Source: Arthrobacter sp. PsM3 (GTDB lineage Bacteria; Actinomycetota; Actinomycetes; Actinomycetales; Micrococcaceae). Taken from it: a DNA stretch of 32,929 nt. The stretch covers positions 1 through 32,929 of the forward strand of contig NZ_JARUXE010000044.1 of assembly GCF_030433895.1 (NCBI RefSeq). Reading direction: 5' to 3'. A program made the translations under genes and the position numbers. Every line of letters begins with the position of its first letter. The stretch's first letter is position 1. The notes beneath the pieces are model-generated. The model was not told the origin of the DNA, ran no database searches, and saw only the letters and a list, made by a program, of their open reading frames with translations. Below are positions 8,451 through 16,748 of this stretch, one piece after another.

Positions 8451-9278
8451 TTAGCCCAGGTCCCCGCCAGCAACCGGAAGGATGGTTCCGGTGAGGTACG
8501 ACGCTTCGTCTGATCCAAGGAATACGATCGGCGCGGCCTGTTCGTCCAGGGTCCCGTAGCGCTTGAAAAAGGATGAATCCACGGTTTGGTCGACGATCAC
8601 CTGGTACCAGGCCTTTTCCACGGAGGATTCGGCTTCCGGACCCCGCTTGACCTTGCGGGGCGGCGCCTCGGTACCCCCCGGGGCGGTTGCGACCACGCGG
8701 ATGCCGCGTCCGCCCACCTCCATTGCCAACGACTGCGTTAAGGCGTTGACTCCGCCCTTCGCCGCTGCATAGGGCACCCGGTGCAGCCCGCGGGTCGCCA
8801 CCGAGGAAACGTTGACGATGGTGCCGGAGCCCTGTTCCAGCATGGCAGGCAGCACAGCCCGGCAGGTCCAGAGGGTGGGAAAGAGTGAGCGGCGGATCTC
8901 CTTCTCGATCTTCTCCTCGTCGTACTCTTCGTACGGACGCGCCCAAATCGTGCCGCCGACGTTGTTGACCAGCACGTCCACCCGGCCGTGGGCGGCCAGC
9001 GCAGCCTCCACGGCCTGCTTCGCTCCAGCGAAGGTCTCAAGGTCTGCGGTCACCGAGATAGCGGAGCCTCCTGAACCTGACCCCTGGGCGGCTTCCTCGA
9101 TCCCTTGCGCCACTTCGTGGACCAGGTCGGACCGGTCCACGAGGACAACGGCGCCGCCCTCGGCCCCGATCCGCTCCGCTACCTTCTGGCCAATGCCCTG
9201 GGCGGAGCCGGTCACAAGAGCTACCTTGCCGGCATAGCGGCCCGGCGTAATGAACTGTCCAGCGTATGGCTGCGTCAT
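8451..9278 (-). CDS. benD: Benzoate cis-diol dehydrogenase (1,6-dihydroxycyclohexa-2,4-diene-1-carboxylate dehydrogenase)
   Basis: A 275-residue short-chain dehydrogenase. The Rossmann motif TGSAQGIG is at 23-30, NNVGG at 105-109, the catalytic serine at 158/159, and Y170-x3-K174 in VPYAAAKGG. It oxidises the benzoate cis-diol to catechol with release of CO2 and reduction of NAD+. The ATG overlaps the benC stop (TGATG), so translation is coupled. Position after benABC and the family N-terminus support BenD rather than a general SDR. Confidence 0.93.
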   Translation of the reverse strand: MTQPYAGQFITPGRYAGKVALVTGSAQGIGQKVAERIGAEGGAVVLVDRSDLVHEVAQGIEEAAQGSGSGGSAISVTADLETFAGAKQAVEAALAAHGRVDVLVNNVGGTIWARPYEEYDEEKIEKEIRRSLFPTLWTCRAVLPAMLEQGSGTIVNVSSVATRGLHRVPYAAAKGGVNALTQSLAMEVGGRGIRVVATAPGGTEAPPRKVKRGPEAESSVEKAWYQVIVDQTVDSSFFKRYGTLDEQAAPIVFLGSDEASYLTGTILPVAGGDLG

Positions 9279-10849
9279 CAGTGGCCGGCCTTGGCATCGA
9301 TCGCATGGGCCATGGTGTCCTTGGCGTCGTGTGCATGGGCCATGATGACCTCCCGCGCCCGCGCCTTGTCCTGACGCTCGAAGGCGTCAACGATATCGAG
9401 ATGGTCCTGCGTGACCCGCGTGAAGATGCTGGTCCCCGCTTCGAAGGCGGCCGCCATCTGCGCGTGGACGTCGAGCCGGCGGTAGGACTCGAGCAGCATG
9501 GGGTTGTCGCAGACCATAAAGAGGTATTCATGGAACTCCTCGTTGGTCCGCGCGAACTCATCCGGGTCCTGGATGGTGCCGCCGGTTACAGAGCGCATGG
9601 TGGCCTCGGCAAGCCGGCGGAACTGGTGCAGCTGCTCCGGGCTGAGCCGGCCCAGCATCAGCTCGCTCACTGCGAGCTCCAGGCCCATGCGTGCATCAAG
9701 CTGGGCGAAGCTGTCTTCCTTGCGGAAATCCAGCCGGCCGGTCTCGAGGGACGAGACGGCCTCGCTGCGGCTCATGGTGTCGCCTTCTGCCTCGATCTTC
9801 TCCACGGGTGCCGGTGCACCTGTCTCCGCGTCGCCGCCGGTGGTCTCCTTCGGGGCAAAACGCTCGAAGTAGAAGTTGGCGGGCTTGATGCCCTCGGAGT
9901 CCAGCCACTTCGACACGGCATTGACCATGGGAGGCGGTCCGCAGAGATAGATGTCAACATCGCCGTCGAACAGGTGTGAGGGCGCAACGATCTGGGTGAC
10001 ATAGCCCGTGTTGGGAGCAGACGTGCCTGGTTCGGACGCAACGTAGTCCCACGTGAAGCCGGGCAGCTTCGCCTCATATTCGCGGAGCCAGTCCAGGCCA
10101 ACGATGTCCGCCTCGCGGGTCAAACCGTAGATCAGGTGGACGGGTACCGACGACCGATTCTCGGAAAGCTTCTCAAGGATGGACAGGAGCGGGGCCAGGC
10201 CGGTACCGCCTGCCAGGAGCAGCAGGGGGCGCTTGGGCTCGCGCAGGAAGAACGAGCCGTAGGGGCCCGTGAATTCTATGGTGTCGCCCACCGCTGCCCT
10301 GTCGCGCAGGTATTCGGACATCGCACCTTGGGGCGTCACCCGCACCATGAACGACGCTTCGTGCACCTCGGGGCCGCTGCTGAATGAATAGGAACGCTCC
10401 GCGTCGGTTCCGGGGACCTTGAGGTTGACATACTGGCCCGGAAGGAAGGCCAGACCATCCCGGCTGTCCACGTCCAAGGTGAAGGAGACCGTGGTTTCCG
10501 TGTGCTTTTTGAGCTCCTTCACGGTGGAGGTGAAGGTGGTGGCCCCGGTTTTCGCCGATGCCGACGTGGCAGGGATCTGAATGGCCATATCGGACTCAGG
10601 CACTGCCTGGCAGGTGAGCATGTAGCCTTTTTCGAGCTCCTCCGCCGTCATGGCGTCGTCAATGTAGTCGCCCGGATCGAAGGAGCCGGAATCGCAGAAG
10701 GCCTTGCAGGTGCCGCAGGCACCGTCACGACAGTCCGACGGAATGTTGATGCGCGCCTTGTACGCGGCGTCCATCACGGTCTCGTAGTCGCCGACCTTGA
10801 TGACTTTGGTGACGCCGTCCTCGAAGCTGAGGGCTACTTTGTGGCCCAT
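9278..10849 (-). CDS. benC: Benzoate 1,2-dioxygenase reductase with C-terminal FCD-like domain
   Basis: A 523-residue protein, well above the roughly 340 residues of proteobacterial BenC. Residues 1-95 are a plant-type ferredoxin with [2Fe-2S] ligands C40, C45, C48 and C80. Residues 105-335 are the FAD/NAD reductase, with RSYSFSS (152-158), GGTGLAP (214-220) and CGPPPMV (303-309). It passes electrons from NADH to the BenAB oxygenase. After a Glu/Pro/Ala linker (335-375), residues 380-515 resemble the FCD domain of FadR-type GntR regulators: ELAVSELMLGRLSPEQLHQF, then N436-EEF-H440, QDH483 and AHAH (505-507), placed like FCD metal ligands. No DNA-binding domain accompanies it. From memory, corynebacterial BenC is also about 510 residues, so the fusion may be common in actinobacteria. 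The start at 10849 has a strong AGGAGG site. Confidence 0.92.
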   Translation of the reverse strand: MGHKVALSFEDGVTKVIKVGDYETVMDAAYKARINIPSDCRDGACGTCKAFCDSGSFDPGDYIDDAMTAEELEKGYMLTCQAVPESDMAIQIPATSASAKTGATTFTSTVKELKKHTETTVSFTLDVDSRDGLAFLPGQYVNLKVPGTDAERSYSFSSGPEVHEASFMVRVTPQGAMSEYLRDRAAVGDTIEFTGPYGSFFLREPKRPLLLLAGGTGLAPLLSILEKLSENRSSVPVHLIYGLTREADIVGLDWLREYEAKLPGFTWDYVASEPGTSAPNTGYVTQIVAPSHLFDGDVDIYLCGPPPMVNAVSKWLDSEGIKPANFYFERFAPKETTGGDAETGAPAPVEKIEAEGDTMSRSEAVSSLETGRLDFRKEDSFAQLDARMGLELAVSELMLGRLSPEQLHQFRRLAEATMRSVTGGTIQDPDEFARTNEEFHEYLFMVCDNPMLLESYRRLDVHAQMAAAFEAGTSIFTRVTQDHLDIVDAFERQDKARAREVIMAHAHDAKDTMAHAIDAKAGH

Positions 10850-10972
10850 GATTTCCTCCTGGCTGAGGATCGCGCCGTCGCGACCCGGGAAAGTGTGGAT
10901 GTGCCCGACGGGCACGGTTTGTGGAACGGTCAAGGCCGGTGCCGGGGAAATGCCGGCACCGGCGCGGGCCCG

Positions 10973-11509
10973 TCAGATCATGTAGACGTCCACCACGTGG
11001 TGGATGTAGTCGTTCTTGAGGACGACCTTCTTCTTCATGATTACAGGCTCCCCGCCGGCAAGATCGATCGTGTAGAAGCTGGTCCCGAAGTATGTGTCCG
11101 TTGTGTTGTAGCGGAAGTACAGGGTGAACCAGTTGAAGCGCACTTTCACCTGGTCGCCGTCGTGCTCCACGATCTCGATGTCTGTGATGTTGTGCCCGGT
11201 GCGGGGCTCCGGGAGGGAGGTGGCCGAGGACCGGTCCGTTTTGATCCGGAAGACCCGGTCCTCAATGCCGCCGCGGTTCTCGTAGTAAATGAGCGAGATC
11301 TCGTTTTGCGGGTCCTCGGTAAGCTGGTCGTCGACATCCCATGCGGGCATCCAGAACTCGGAGTCCGGGTGGTAGCACCGGAGCCAGTCATCAAATTTGC
11401 GCTCATCCAGCAGCCGGGCCTCCCGATACAGGAAGGCACGGACGGTTTCGAGGGTGGCGATCTCCCCGGCGGTCTTGAGCGCCGCAGCAGGTTTTGTCAG
11501 GTTGGTCAT
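10973..11509 (-). CDS. benB: Benzoate 1,2-dioxygenase beta (small) subunit
   Basis: A 178-residue NTF2-fold small subunit of an aromatic-ring-hydroxylating dioxygenase. It has the family sequence EARLLDERKFDDWLRCYHPD near the N-terminus and DYIHHVVDVYMI at the C-terminus. It packs with BenA in an alpha3beta3 oxygenase and has a mainly structural role. It lies 36 bp downstream of benA and about 120 bp upstream of benC, all on the minus strand. Confidence 0.93.
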   Translation of the reverse strand: MTNLTKPAAALKTAGEIATLETVRAFLYREARLLDERKFDDWLRCYHPDSEFWMPAWDVDDQLTEDPQNEISLIYYENRGGIEDRVFRIKTDRSSATSLPEPRTGHNITDIEIVEHDGDQVKVRFNWFTLYFRYNTTDTYFGTSFYTIDLAGGEPVIMKKKVVLKNDYIHHVVDVYMI

Positions 11510-11545
11510 GGGTTACGCACTTTCTCTGGTTCGACGTGGACGCGG

Positions 11546-12928
11546 TCAGGCAGTGACGGGAACGGTATCCACGGCGGAGAGCTCCGCCTCCGTCAGGGCC
11601 TGGTCCATGACTTCCTTCCAGTACCCGTGCTGGATGGGGTAGAGCCCCTCGTCCTCGGTGCGCACCCCGGACGCGATCACCTTGGTCATGCCCAGGGCCC
11701 GGGCCTGTTCATCGGGGCCCGCGATCTCATGGGTGGATCCGCGTGTCATGTCGTTCCAAGGCGCCGAGGTGGCCCAGTAAGTCTTGTTGCAGGATCGGAA
11801 TTCTTCGAGGTCGTCGGGGGTGGCCATGCCCGTGGCGTTGAAGAAGTCCTCGTACTGGCGGATGCGCTTGGAGCGGTTCTCCTGGGATTCGCCCTTGGGT
11901 GCGATGCAGTAAATGGTGACCTCGGTCTGGTCCGCGGAGATGGGGCGGAAGTGGCGGATCTGGGAGGAGAACTGGTCCATGATGTAGACATTCGGGTACA
12001 GGCACAGGTTCCGCGAGATGTTGATCATAAAGTTGGCCATCTCCTCGCCGTATTTCGACACAAGCTCCTCGCGGCGGTCCCACAGCGGGCGGTCCTCGGG
12101 GTTGGTCCACTCCTGCCACAGCAGCAGGTGGCCGTGGTCGTAGGAATAGAAGCCGCCCTTGACCTTGCCCCATTTGCCGGCGTCCATGGCCTTGGTCTTG
12201 TTGGCGGAGTCGCCGGCGCTGCGGCGGGCGGTGGTGGCAGCGTAGTTCCAGTGCACGGCGGTGACGTGGTAGCCGTCGGCGCCGTTCTCCGCCTGCACCT
12301 TCCAGTTGCCGTCATAGGTGTAGGTGGATGAGCCGCGCAAGACTTCGAGTCCCTCCGGGGACTGGTCCACGATGGAGTCGATCACTTTGGTGGCGTCACC
12401 CAGGTGCTCTTCGAGCGGGAGCACGTCCGCCTTCAGGGAACCAAAGAGGAAACCGCGGTAGGAGTCGAAGCGGGCAACCTTGGTGAGGTCGTGGGAGCCC
12501 TCTTTGTTGAAAGTCTCCGGGTAGCCGGCGTTGCGGGAGTCCTTGACCTTCAGCAGCTCACCGGAGTTCTTGAAGGTCCAGCCATGGAACGGGCAGGTGA
12601 AAGTGGTGCGGTTGTCCGTCTTGCGGCGGCACAGCATCGCTCCGCGGTGGGAGCAGGCGTTGACGATGCAGTTCAGGTTCTCGTCCTTGTCGCGGGTGAT
12701 CACGACAGGAGTGCGGCCAATGTTGGTGGTGAAGTAGTCCCCCACATTGGGGATCTGGGACTCATGGGCGAGATAAACCCAGTTGCCCTCGAAGATGTGC
12801 GTCATCTCAAGTTCGAAAATATCCTCATCGGTGAAAATTTCGCGCTTGGCCCGGATGACGCCGTTCTCGCGGTCGTCGATCACGGCGTCGGAAAGGACCT
12901 CACGGACATGGGTCAGGTTCTCGGTCAT
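11546..12928 (-). CDS. benA: Benzoate 1,2-dioxygenase alpha (large) subunit
   Basis: A 460-residue Rieske non-heme iron oxygenase large subunit. The Rieske cluster ligands are C92 and H94 (ACSHRG) and C112 and H115 (TCPFHGW). The mononuclear iron site includes H221 and H226 with the bridging D218 (NGADGYHVTAVHWNYA). Together with BenB and the reductase BenC it adds O2 to benzoate, giving the 1,2-cis-diol carboxylate. The ATG at 12928 has a GGAGC ribosome-binding site; the frame runs open a little further upstream without family similarity. First gene of the benABCDR operon and divergent from catA. Toluate or anthranilate substrates cannot be excluded from sequence alone, but the pairing with BenD and catA fits benzoate. 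Confidence 0.94.
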   Translation of the reverse strand: MTENLTHVREVLSDAVIDDRENGVIRAKREIFTDEDIFELEMTHIFEGNWVYLAHESQIPNVGDYFTTNIGRTPVVITRDKDENLNCIVNACSHRGAMLCRRKTDNRTTFTCPFHGWTFKNSGELLKVKDSRNAGYPETFNKEGSHDLTKVARFDSYRGFLFGSLKADVLPLEEHLGDATKVIDSIVDQSPEGLEVLRGSSTYTYDGNWKVQAENGADGYHVTAVHWNYAATTARRSAGDSANKTKAMDAGKWGKVKGGFYSYDHGHLLLWQEWTNPEDRPLWDRREELVSKYGEEMANFMINISRNLCLYPNVYIMDQFSSQIRHFRPISADQTEVTIYCIAPKGESQENRSKRIRQYEDFFNATGMATPDDLEEFRSCNKTYWATSAPWNDMTRGSTHEIAGPDEQARALGMTKVIASGVRTEDEGLYPIQHGYWKEVMDQALTEAELSAVDTVPVTA

Positions 12929-13260
12929 GGCTGCTCCTTCATTGGAGAGTGCTGTACAAATCTGGCGGGAGTTCCGGGCCGGCCGGGGGCGCCGACGGGG
13001 GACGTTCTCAGGCAATCTTGTCCCATCGTGACCGCACTCACATCAGGCAAATACCTAGGTTGTACCAAGGGTGGCATTATGTAGGCTTAATGACAGAAAA
13101 GCCGCTAAATCGATATTTGTGGCGTCCTTATCGCGAGGCCTACCATGAGACAGACATCACGCGCAGCCACCTCACTTCGGTTCAGACCCTGGCGCATGGA
13201 GGCTCGCAACGGGTGCAGGAATCTTTCCTCCCCTGTTCAATGAAGAGTATGGAGAAGACC
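12929..13260. promoter_or_regulatory. Divergent benA/catA control region
   Basis: A 332-bp gene-free gap between the divergent benA and catA starts. It must hold the promoters of both the benABCDR operon and catA. A TGTACAA at about 12952-12958 and a TTGTACC at about 13063-13069 could be half-sites of a regulator, but they are short. An AT-rich stretch (13070-13125) is the likely core promoter area. No correctly spaced -35/-10 pair was convincing on either strand. Confidence 0.45.
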
Positions 13261-14145
13261 ATGACAGAGACCCAAACGGGCGCCCGTAAAGAGGACGAGG
13301 GCACTGCCGTCGAAGCAGGTTCGAAGGCCACCGAGCGCTTCACCGCCTCAGGAAAGCTCGCTCGGCTGGATGTGCCGAAGGAAAGGGTTAGCCTGCTGGC
13401 GGGGGCACTTATCAAGGCCGCCAACGACATCGTCGTCGAACACGAGGTCACCTACGAGGAATACAACGCGTTCAAGGCCTGGCTGATCAAGGTGGGAACA
13501 GACGGGGAATGGCCGCTGTTCCTGGACGTGTGGCTGGAACACACTGTCGAGGACGTCAATTCCCGGGACCGTCCAGGCACCGTGGGTACCATCGAGGGAC
13601 CCTACTACGTACCCGGCTCCCCTGTGCTCCAGAGCCCTGGCACTGTGGAGATGCGCGAGGACGAGGAGGGCACCCCACTGCACTTTACGGGCCGCTTCAC
13701 TGATACCGAAGGCAATGCAATCCAGGGTGCTCAGGTGGAAATTTGGCATGCGGACAGCGCCGGATTTTACTCCCAGTACGCCCCGGGCCTCCCCGAATGG
13801 CTCTTCCGCGCCACGGTCAAGGCGGACGACGACGGCCGCTTCGAAATCAACACCATGCGCCCGGCGCCGTACCAGATTCCCACGGACGGGGCTTGCGGGC
13901 AGCTGATCAACGCGGCCGGGTGGCACGCCTGGCGCCCGGCGCACATACACATCAAGGTCTCCGCGCCCGGCTTCCAGCCTGTGACCCAGCAGCTGTACTT
14001 CCCCGGCGATCCTCACAACGCCGATGACATTGCCTCGGCGGTCAAGCCCGAACTGATGCTGGACCCGCGGCCGCGCACGGACGGCCATGCCGGCGAAGAA
14101 GTGGTCTATAACTATGTGCTCGCCAAGGAAGGCCAGCACAAGTAA
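13261..14145 (+). CDS. catA: Catechol 1,2-dioxygenase
   Basis: A 294-residue intradiol ring-cleavage dioxygenase that opens catechol to cis,cis-muconate using non-heme Fe(III). The four iron ligands are visible: Y170 (AGFYSQY), Y204 (RPAPYQIP), H228 and H230 (RPAHIH). Their spacing matches known catechol 1,2-dioxygenases, and a helical N-terminal dimerisation and lipid-binding region precedes the catalytic beta-sandwich. The ATG at 13261 has GGAGA five bases upstream; an in-frame ATG at 13240 would add seven residues and is less well placed. It diverges from benA and is separated from catRBC by the whole ben operon. The benE gene follows after a strong hairpin. Confidence 0.93.
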   Translation: MTETQTGARKEDEGTAVEAGSKATERFTASGKLARLDVPKERVSLLAGALIKAANDIVVEHEVTYEEYNAFKAWLIKVGTDGEWPLFLDVWLEHTVEDVNSRDRPGTVGTIEGPYYVPGSPVLQSPGTVEMREDEEGTPLHFTGRFTDTEGNAIQGAQVEIWHADSAGFYSQYAPGLPEWLFRATVKADDDGRFEINTMRPAPYQIPTDGACGQLINAAGWHAWRPAHIHIKVSAPGFQPVTQQLYFPGDPHNADDIASAVKPELMLDPRPRTDGHAGEEVVYNYVLAKEGQHK

Positions 14146-14192
14146 ACACCACCGCCCGCAATCGGTGCCGGCGCCTCGGCTCTTGCACGGAC

Positions 14193-14222
14193 GGCGCCCC
14201 GGAGTGCCAACTCCGGGGCGCC
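14193..14222. terminator. Perfect 12-bp hairpin between catA and benE
   Basis: Arms GGCGCCCCGGAG (14193-14204) and CTCCGGGGCGCC (14211-14222) are perfectly complementary around a 6-nt loop. It lies 47 bp after the catA stop and 29 bp before benE. There is no U-tract, as is common in GC-rich actinobacteria, so it may attenuate or protect mRNA ends rather than terminate fully. Confidence 0.6.
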
Positions 14223-14251
14223 GGTTCCTTCCGCCGTTCCCAGGAGCCAGA

Positions 14252-15535
14252 ATGCCGCGATCCCGCCAGATCCCGCCCGCCATGCCTCACGCGGAAGCCG
14301 CTGCGGCTCCGGAGTCTCAACCGTTGCTGGAACGCCCGCGGGTTCGCCCCGCCGGGGTGCGCCAATTCCTCCGTGACCTGGGCATGCCCTATGTATCGAA
14401 CGGGGTGATCGGCCTCATCTTCGCCGGCTCAGGGCCGATAGCAGTCACGCTGGCCGTTGGAACGGCGGGCGGACTTACTCACGGCCAGCTCGCGTCCTGG
14501 GTGTTTGCCATCCTATTTTCAGGCGGGGCAGCGACCGTCTTCATGTCGCTCCTCTACCGCCAGCCGCTGGGCTTCGCTTGGTCCATTCCCGGCACGGTGC
14601 TCCTCGGCCCGTCGCTGCAACACCTGTCCTTTCCGGAGGTGGTCGGCGCGTTCTTCACGTCCGCTATTCTCATCCTCGCCCTGGGTGCCACCGGAATGGT
14701 GCGCCGGATCATGGCGGCGGTCCCGATGCCCATTGTCATGGCCATGGTGGCTGCTGTGTTTTTGAAATTCGGCACAGACATAGTCGCCTCAACGCAGGCG
14801 AACCCTGTGGTGGCTGCCCCGATGGTGGCCGTTTTCCTGGTCCTCACAGCCGTCCCCGCCCTGGGCAGGACCTTTCCTCCGGTACTCGGCACCCTAGTGG
14901 TTGGTTGCCTTGCTGTGGCAGCAAGTGGCCAATTTGCCCTCCGGGAAGGCGGACCGATTCTGGCCACCCCGGTCTTCACCCTTCCTGAGTTCACCTGGGC
15001 CGCCCAGCCCGAGCTGGTTGTTCCTCTGGCCCTCACCGTGCTGTTCGTTCAGAACGGCCAGGGCGTCGCCGTCCTCCGTGCCGCCGGCCACAATCCGCCG
15101 ATTAACGTCTTCGCCATCGCTTCGGGGGCGTTTTCCTTGCTCAATGCCGGATGCGGCGCCGTTTCAGCATGCGTGACCGGGCCCACGAACGCCCTCATGA
15201 CGTCCTCGGGAAGCAGACAACGGCAGTACACTGCTGCCGTGGTGTACGGCATCCTCGCCATAGTCTGTGCACTCCTGGCCCCCACCCTCACCCGCCTCAT
15301 GCTCGCAACCCCCAAGGAATTCATCCTCGCCCTGGGCGGCATAGCCATGCTGCGGGCTCTCCAGCAAGCCTTTGTGACCGCCTTCGCCACAGCCTTCACC
15401 CTGGGGTCCCTGGTGGCATTCGTCGTGACCATCTCGGGTTTGAGCCTCTTCAACATCCATCCGGCGTTCTGGGGCCTCGTCGTCGGCTACACGGTATCCC
15501 GACTGCTTGAACGCGCGGACCACGCCAAGTTCTAA
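14252..15535 (+). CDS. benE: BenE-family benzoate:H+ symporter
   Basis: A 427-residue integral membrane protein of the BenE family, with about 12 predicted hydrophobic helices, including GLIFAGSGPIAVTLAVGTAG and FAWSIPGTVLLGPSL. BenE proteins import benzoate with protons. A short hydrophilic N-terminus (about 45 residues) precedes the first helix. AGGAG at 14242-14246 places the ATG at 14252; the frame is open upstream but that would overlap the catA 3' end. Same strand as catA, separated by a perfect hairpin, so its expression may be partly independent. It gives this block a second benzoate importer besides the MFS BenK. Confidence 0.9.
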   Translation: MPRSRQIPPAMPHAEAAAAPESQPLLERPRVRPAGVRQFLRDLGMPYVSNGVIGLIFAGSGPIAVTLAVGTAGGLTHGQLASWVFAILFSGGAATVFMSLLYRQPLGFAWSIPGTVLLGPSLQHLSFPEVVGAFFTSAILILALGATGMVRRIMAAVPMPIVMAMVAAVFLKFGTDIVASTQANPVVAAPMVAVFLVLTAVPALGRTFPPVLGTLVVGCLAVAASGQFALREGGPILATPVFTLPEFTWAAQPELVVPLALTVLFVQNGQGVAVLRAAGHNPPINVFAIASGAFSLLNAGCGAVSACVTGPTNALMTSSGSRQRQYTAAVVYGILAIVCALLAPTLTRLMLATPKEFILALGGIAMLRALQQAFVTAFATAFTLGSLVAFVVTISGLSLFNIHPAFWGLVVGYTVSRLLERADHAKF

Positions 15536-15693
15536 CGCCAAGATCACTAGCGGCAAGTCTGACGCCTGCAGCAACTGCTCCCCGCTCTTGGCTCCGCAAC
15601 CCGGCTAGGCATCTTCATGCAATTACAGCTCAGCTGTTGATCGCTTGCGGAGATCCGAAGCTTGCCAGCCAGCGCCAGGTCATACAGGGAAAA
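15536..15693. other. Gene-free spacer after benE
   Basis: No gene seen. The end of this stretch (about 15664-15688, CCAGCCAGCGCCAGGTCAT) matches copy 3 at about 24338-24362, so the mosaic repeat begins here. Copy 2 then passes directly into the tRNA-like sequence, while copy 3 has about 150 extra bp in between. Confidence 0.45.
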
Positions 15694-15721
15694 CACGTGC
15701 CCGAGGTGGGACTTGAACCGG
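15694..15721 (-). repeat. tRNA 3'-end-like fragment, copy 2
   Basis: It has the same 28 bases as copy 1 with one change (T-loop TTCAAGT instead of TTCGAGT). It marks the right edge of the benzoate block, 158 bp after benE. No anticodon or D-arm can be formed upstream. Confidence 0.6.
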
Positions 15722-15810
15722 ACTACAGCCTTTGCAAACACTGGATTCCCGCCGAAATATGCGGAATTCGGCCCAGTCCGGCACCGGTGCGGCCCAGTCT
15801 GAGACCCAAA

Positions 15811-15829
15811 GTGTGGACACTGTCCACAC
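15811..15829. promoter_or_regulatory. Perfect dyad GTGTGGACACTGTCCACAC, copy 2
   Basis: Nine-base arms with a single central base. An identical dyad is at 24636-24654 and a related one at 514-535, always about 90 bp from the tRNA-like fragment. It has the size of a dimeric regulator site or a recombinase crossover or accessory site; nothing in the window identifies the binding protein. Confidence 0.5.
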
Positions 15830-16080
15830 CCCACTTCTCCACATCAAAAGCGCCACGCCAATTGCCGCACCCCGAATCCAGAAGGGCGCGGCCCTTATTT
15901 GTCCTGAGAAAATCGATTCTGCCCGGGGAGTCCCCGCCTGGCCGCAACGGAGTCATGCCCACGCGCGTAGCGGACTCCTCGGCAGGCCGCGCGGCCCACT
16001 GAGCCTCAAGGCTCTTCATAACGAGTCCACCTCCCTTCATCCCCTTCATGGACCAAACGGCGGACGGCCGCATGACCAGC

Positions 16081-16748
16081 AGACTCGAAACGCTGCCCCC
16101 GAACGAAGGTATGACCGGGCCATGGTGCCCACAGTATTTTCGTCGGCAAAGCGCTCTGCCAGCCCGGCAGGAGTATCTGTGCCACGACATCGCCGTACGG
16201 ATGCTCGGGTCACAGTTCCAGCAGCCGGTCCGGCGAACTCGTGGCGCAGCCGCTCTCGCGGACTTTCGGATCGCTGGTGCCCTGTCGCGTTTTTGGCGTC
16301 CCGGTAAACCACGAGTGCCGCGACCTCGTCCCAGCGGAGGCTGTGGAGCCCGGCCATCCACGAACGTGACCAGCACAAACCTGAGGGGCCCGCTACTACT
16401 GCGCACAGTTGGAAACCTGGTCGTATTCAACCGCGCTTCGCGTCACGGGACCGTGCCGGCGCCGACGAGGAGTTAGACCGCCGGGGACTTAGGCGTCTTC
16501 TCGGAGCCGCCGGTCAAGCATGCAAGCAACTCGAACAGGGCAGCCTTGTCAGAACCCGCACGTATGCGGGAACGCGAGTCGCCACCGGGGCATCCCAACT
16601 GCCCAAGCAACTCGTTACCTAGACCCGTGAACTCGTGCAGCCCCGCGCGCCGTACCGCCCCCAAGAAGTGCAGAGCGCACGCCAGGCGATCGGGGCAGCA
16701 CCCACCTGAAAACAGACGACCCATGCGCGCACGTCGCGATGGCCCCGA
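16081..16748. other. Gene-poor region, no recognisable gene
   Basis: Several overlapping open frames on both strands are low-complexity, Arg/Pro-rich and lack ribosome-binding sites and family resemblance. A minus-strand frame at 16473-16724 ends with an ELLACL peptide that resembles the end of another weak frame at 17699, but both could be chance. I treat the stretch as non-coding or decayed. Confidence 0.4.

Larger units (their letters stand above)
15664..16080. repeat. Mosaic repeat copy 2 (tRNA-like 3' end, dyad, distal block)
   Basis: It aligns by eye with copy 3 (24338-24362 and 24521-24906). Shared blocks are the tRNA-like 28-mer, TGCAAACACTGGA, a block with CCAGTCCGGCACC, the dyad at 15811-15829, and a distal block containing CACCTCCCTTCA, then TTCATG and CGCATGACC near 16075. 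The recombinase remnant found in copies 1 and 3 is missing here. Minus-strand frames of copies 2 and 3 share peptide-like stretches such as GVDSVHT, but neither has a coherent gene. Confidence 0.65.

Noticed and set aside
8389..8946. Upstream extension of the benR frame giving an 1129-residue protein
   Set aside because: The extra part overlaps benD codons in another frame and has no family similarity; the ATG at 8388 gives a normal LAL N-terminus.
10502..12331. Long plus-strand open frame of about 609 codons across benC, benB and benA
   Set aside because: It is antisense to three well-recognised genes; its composition (Val/Gly/Leu/His-rich, no family) is typical of GC-rich antisense frames.
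12949..13260. Upstream extension of the catA frame
   Set aside because: It would run through the benA/catA promoter gap; the ATG at 13261 has GGAGA and gives the usual family length.
16046..16430. Opposed open frames at 16.0-16.5 kb as new genes
   Set aside because: No start context, no domain, and part of the DNA aligns with repeat copy 3, where the frames are not kept.
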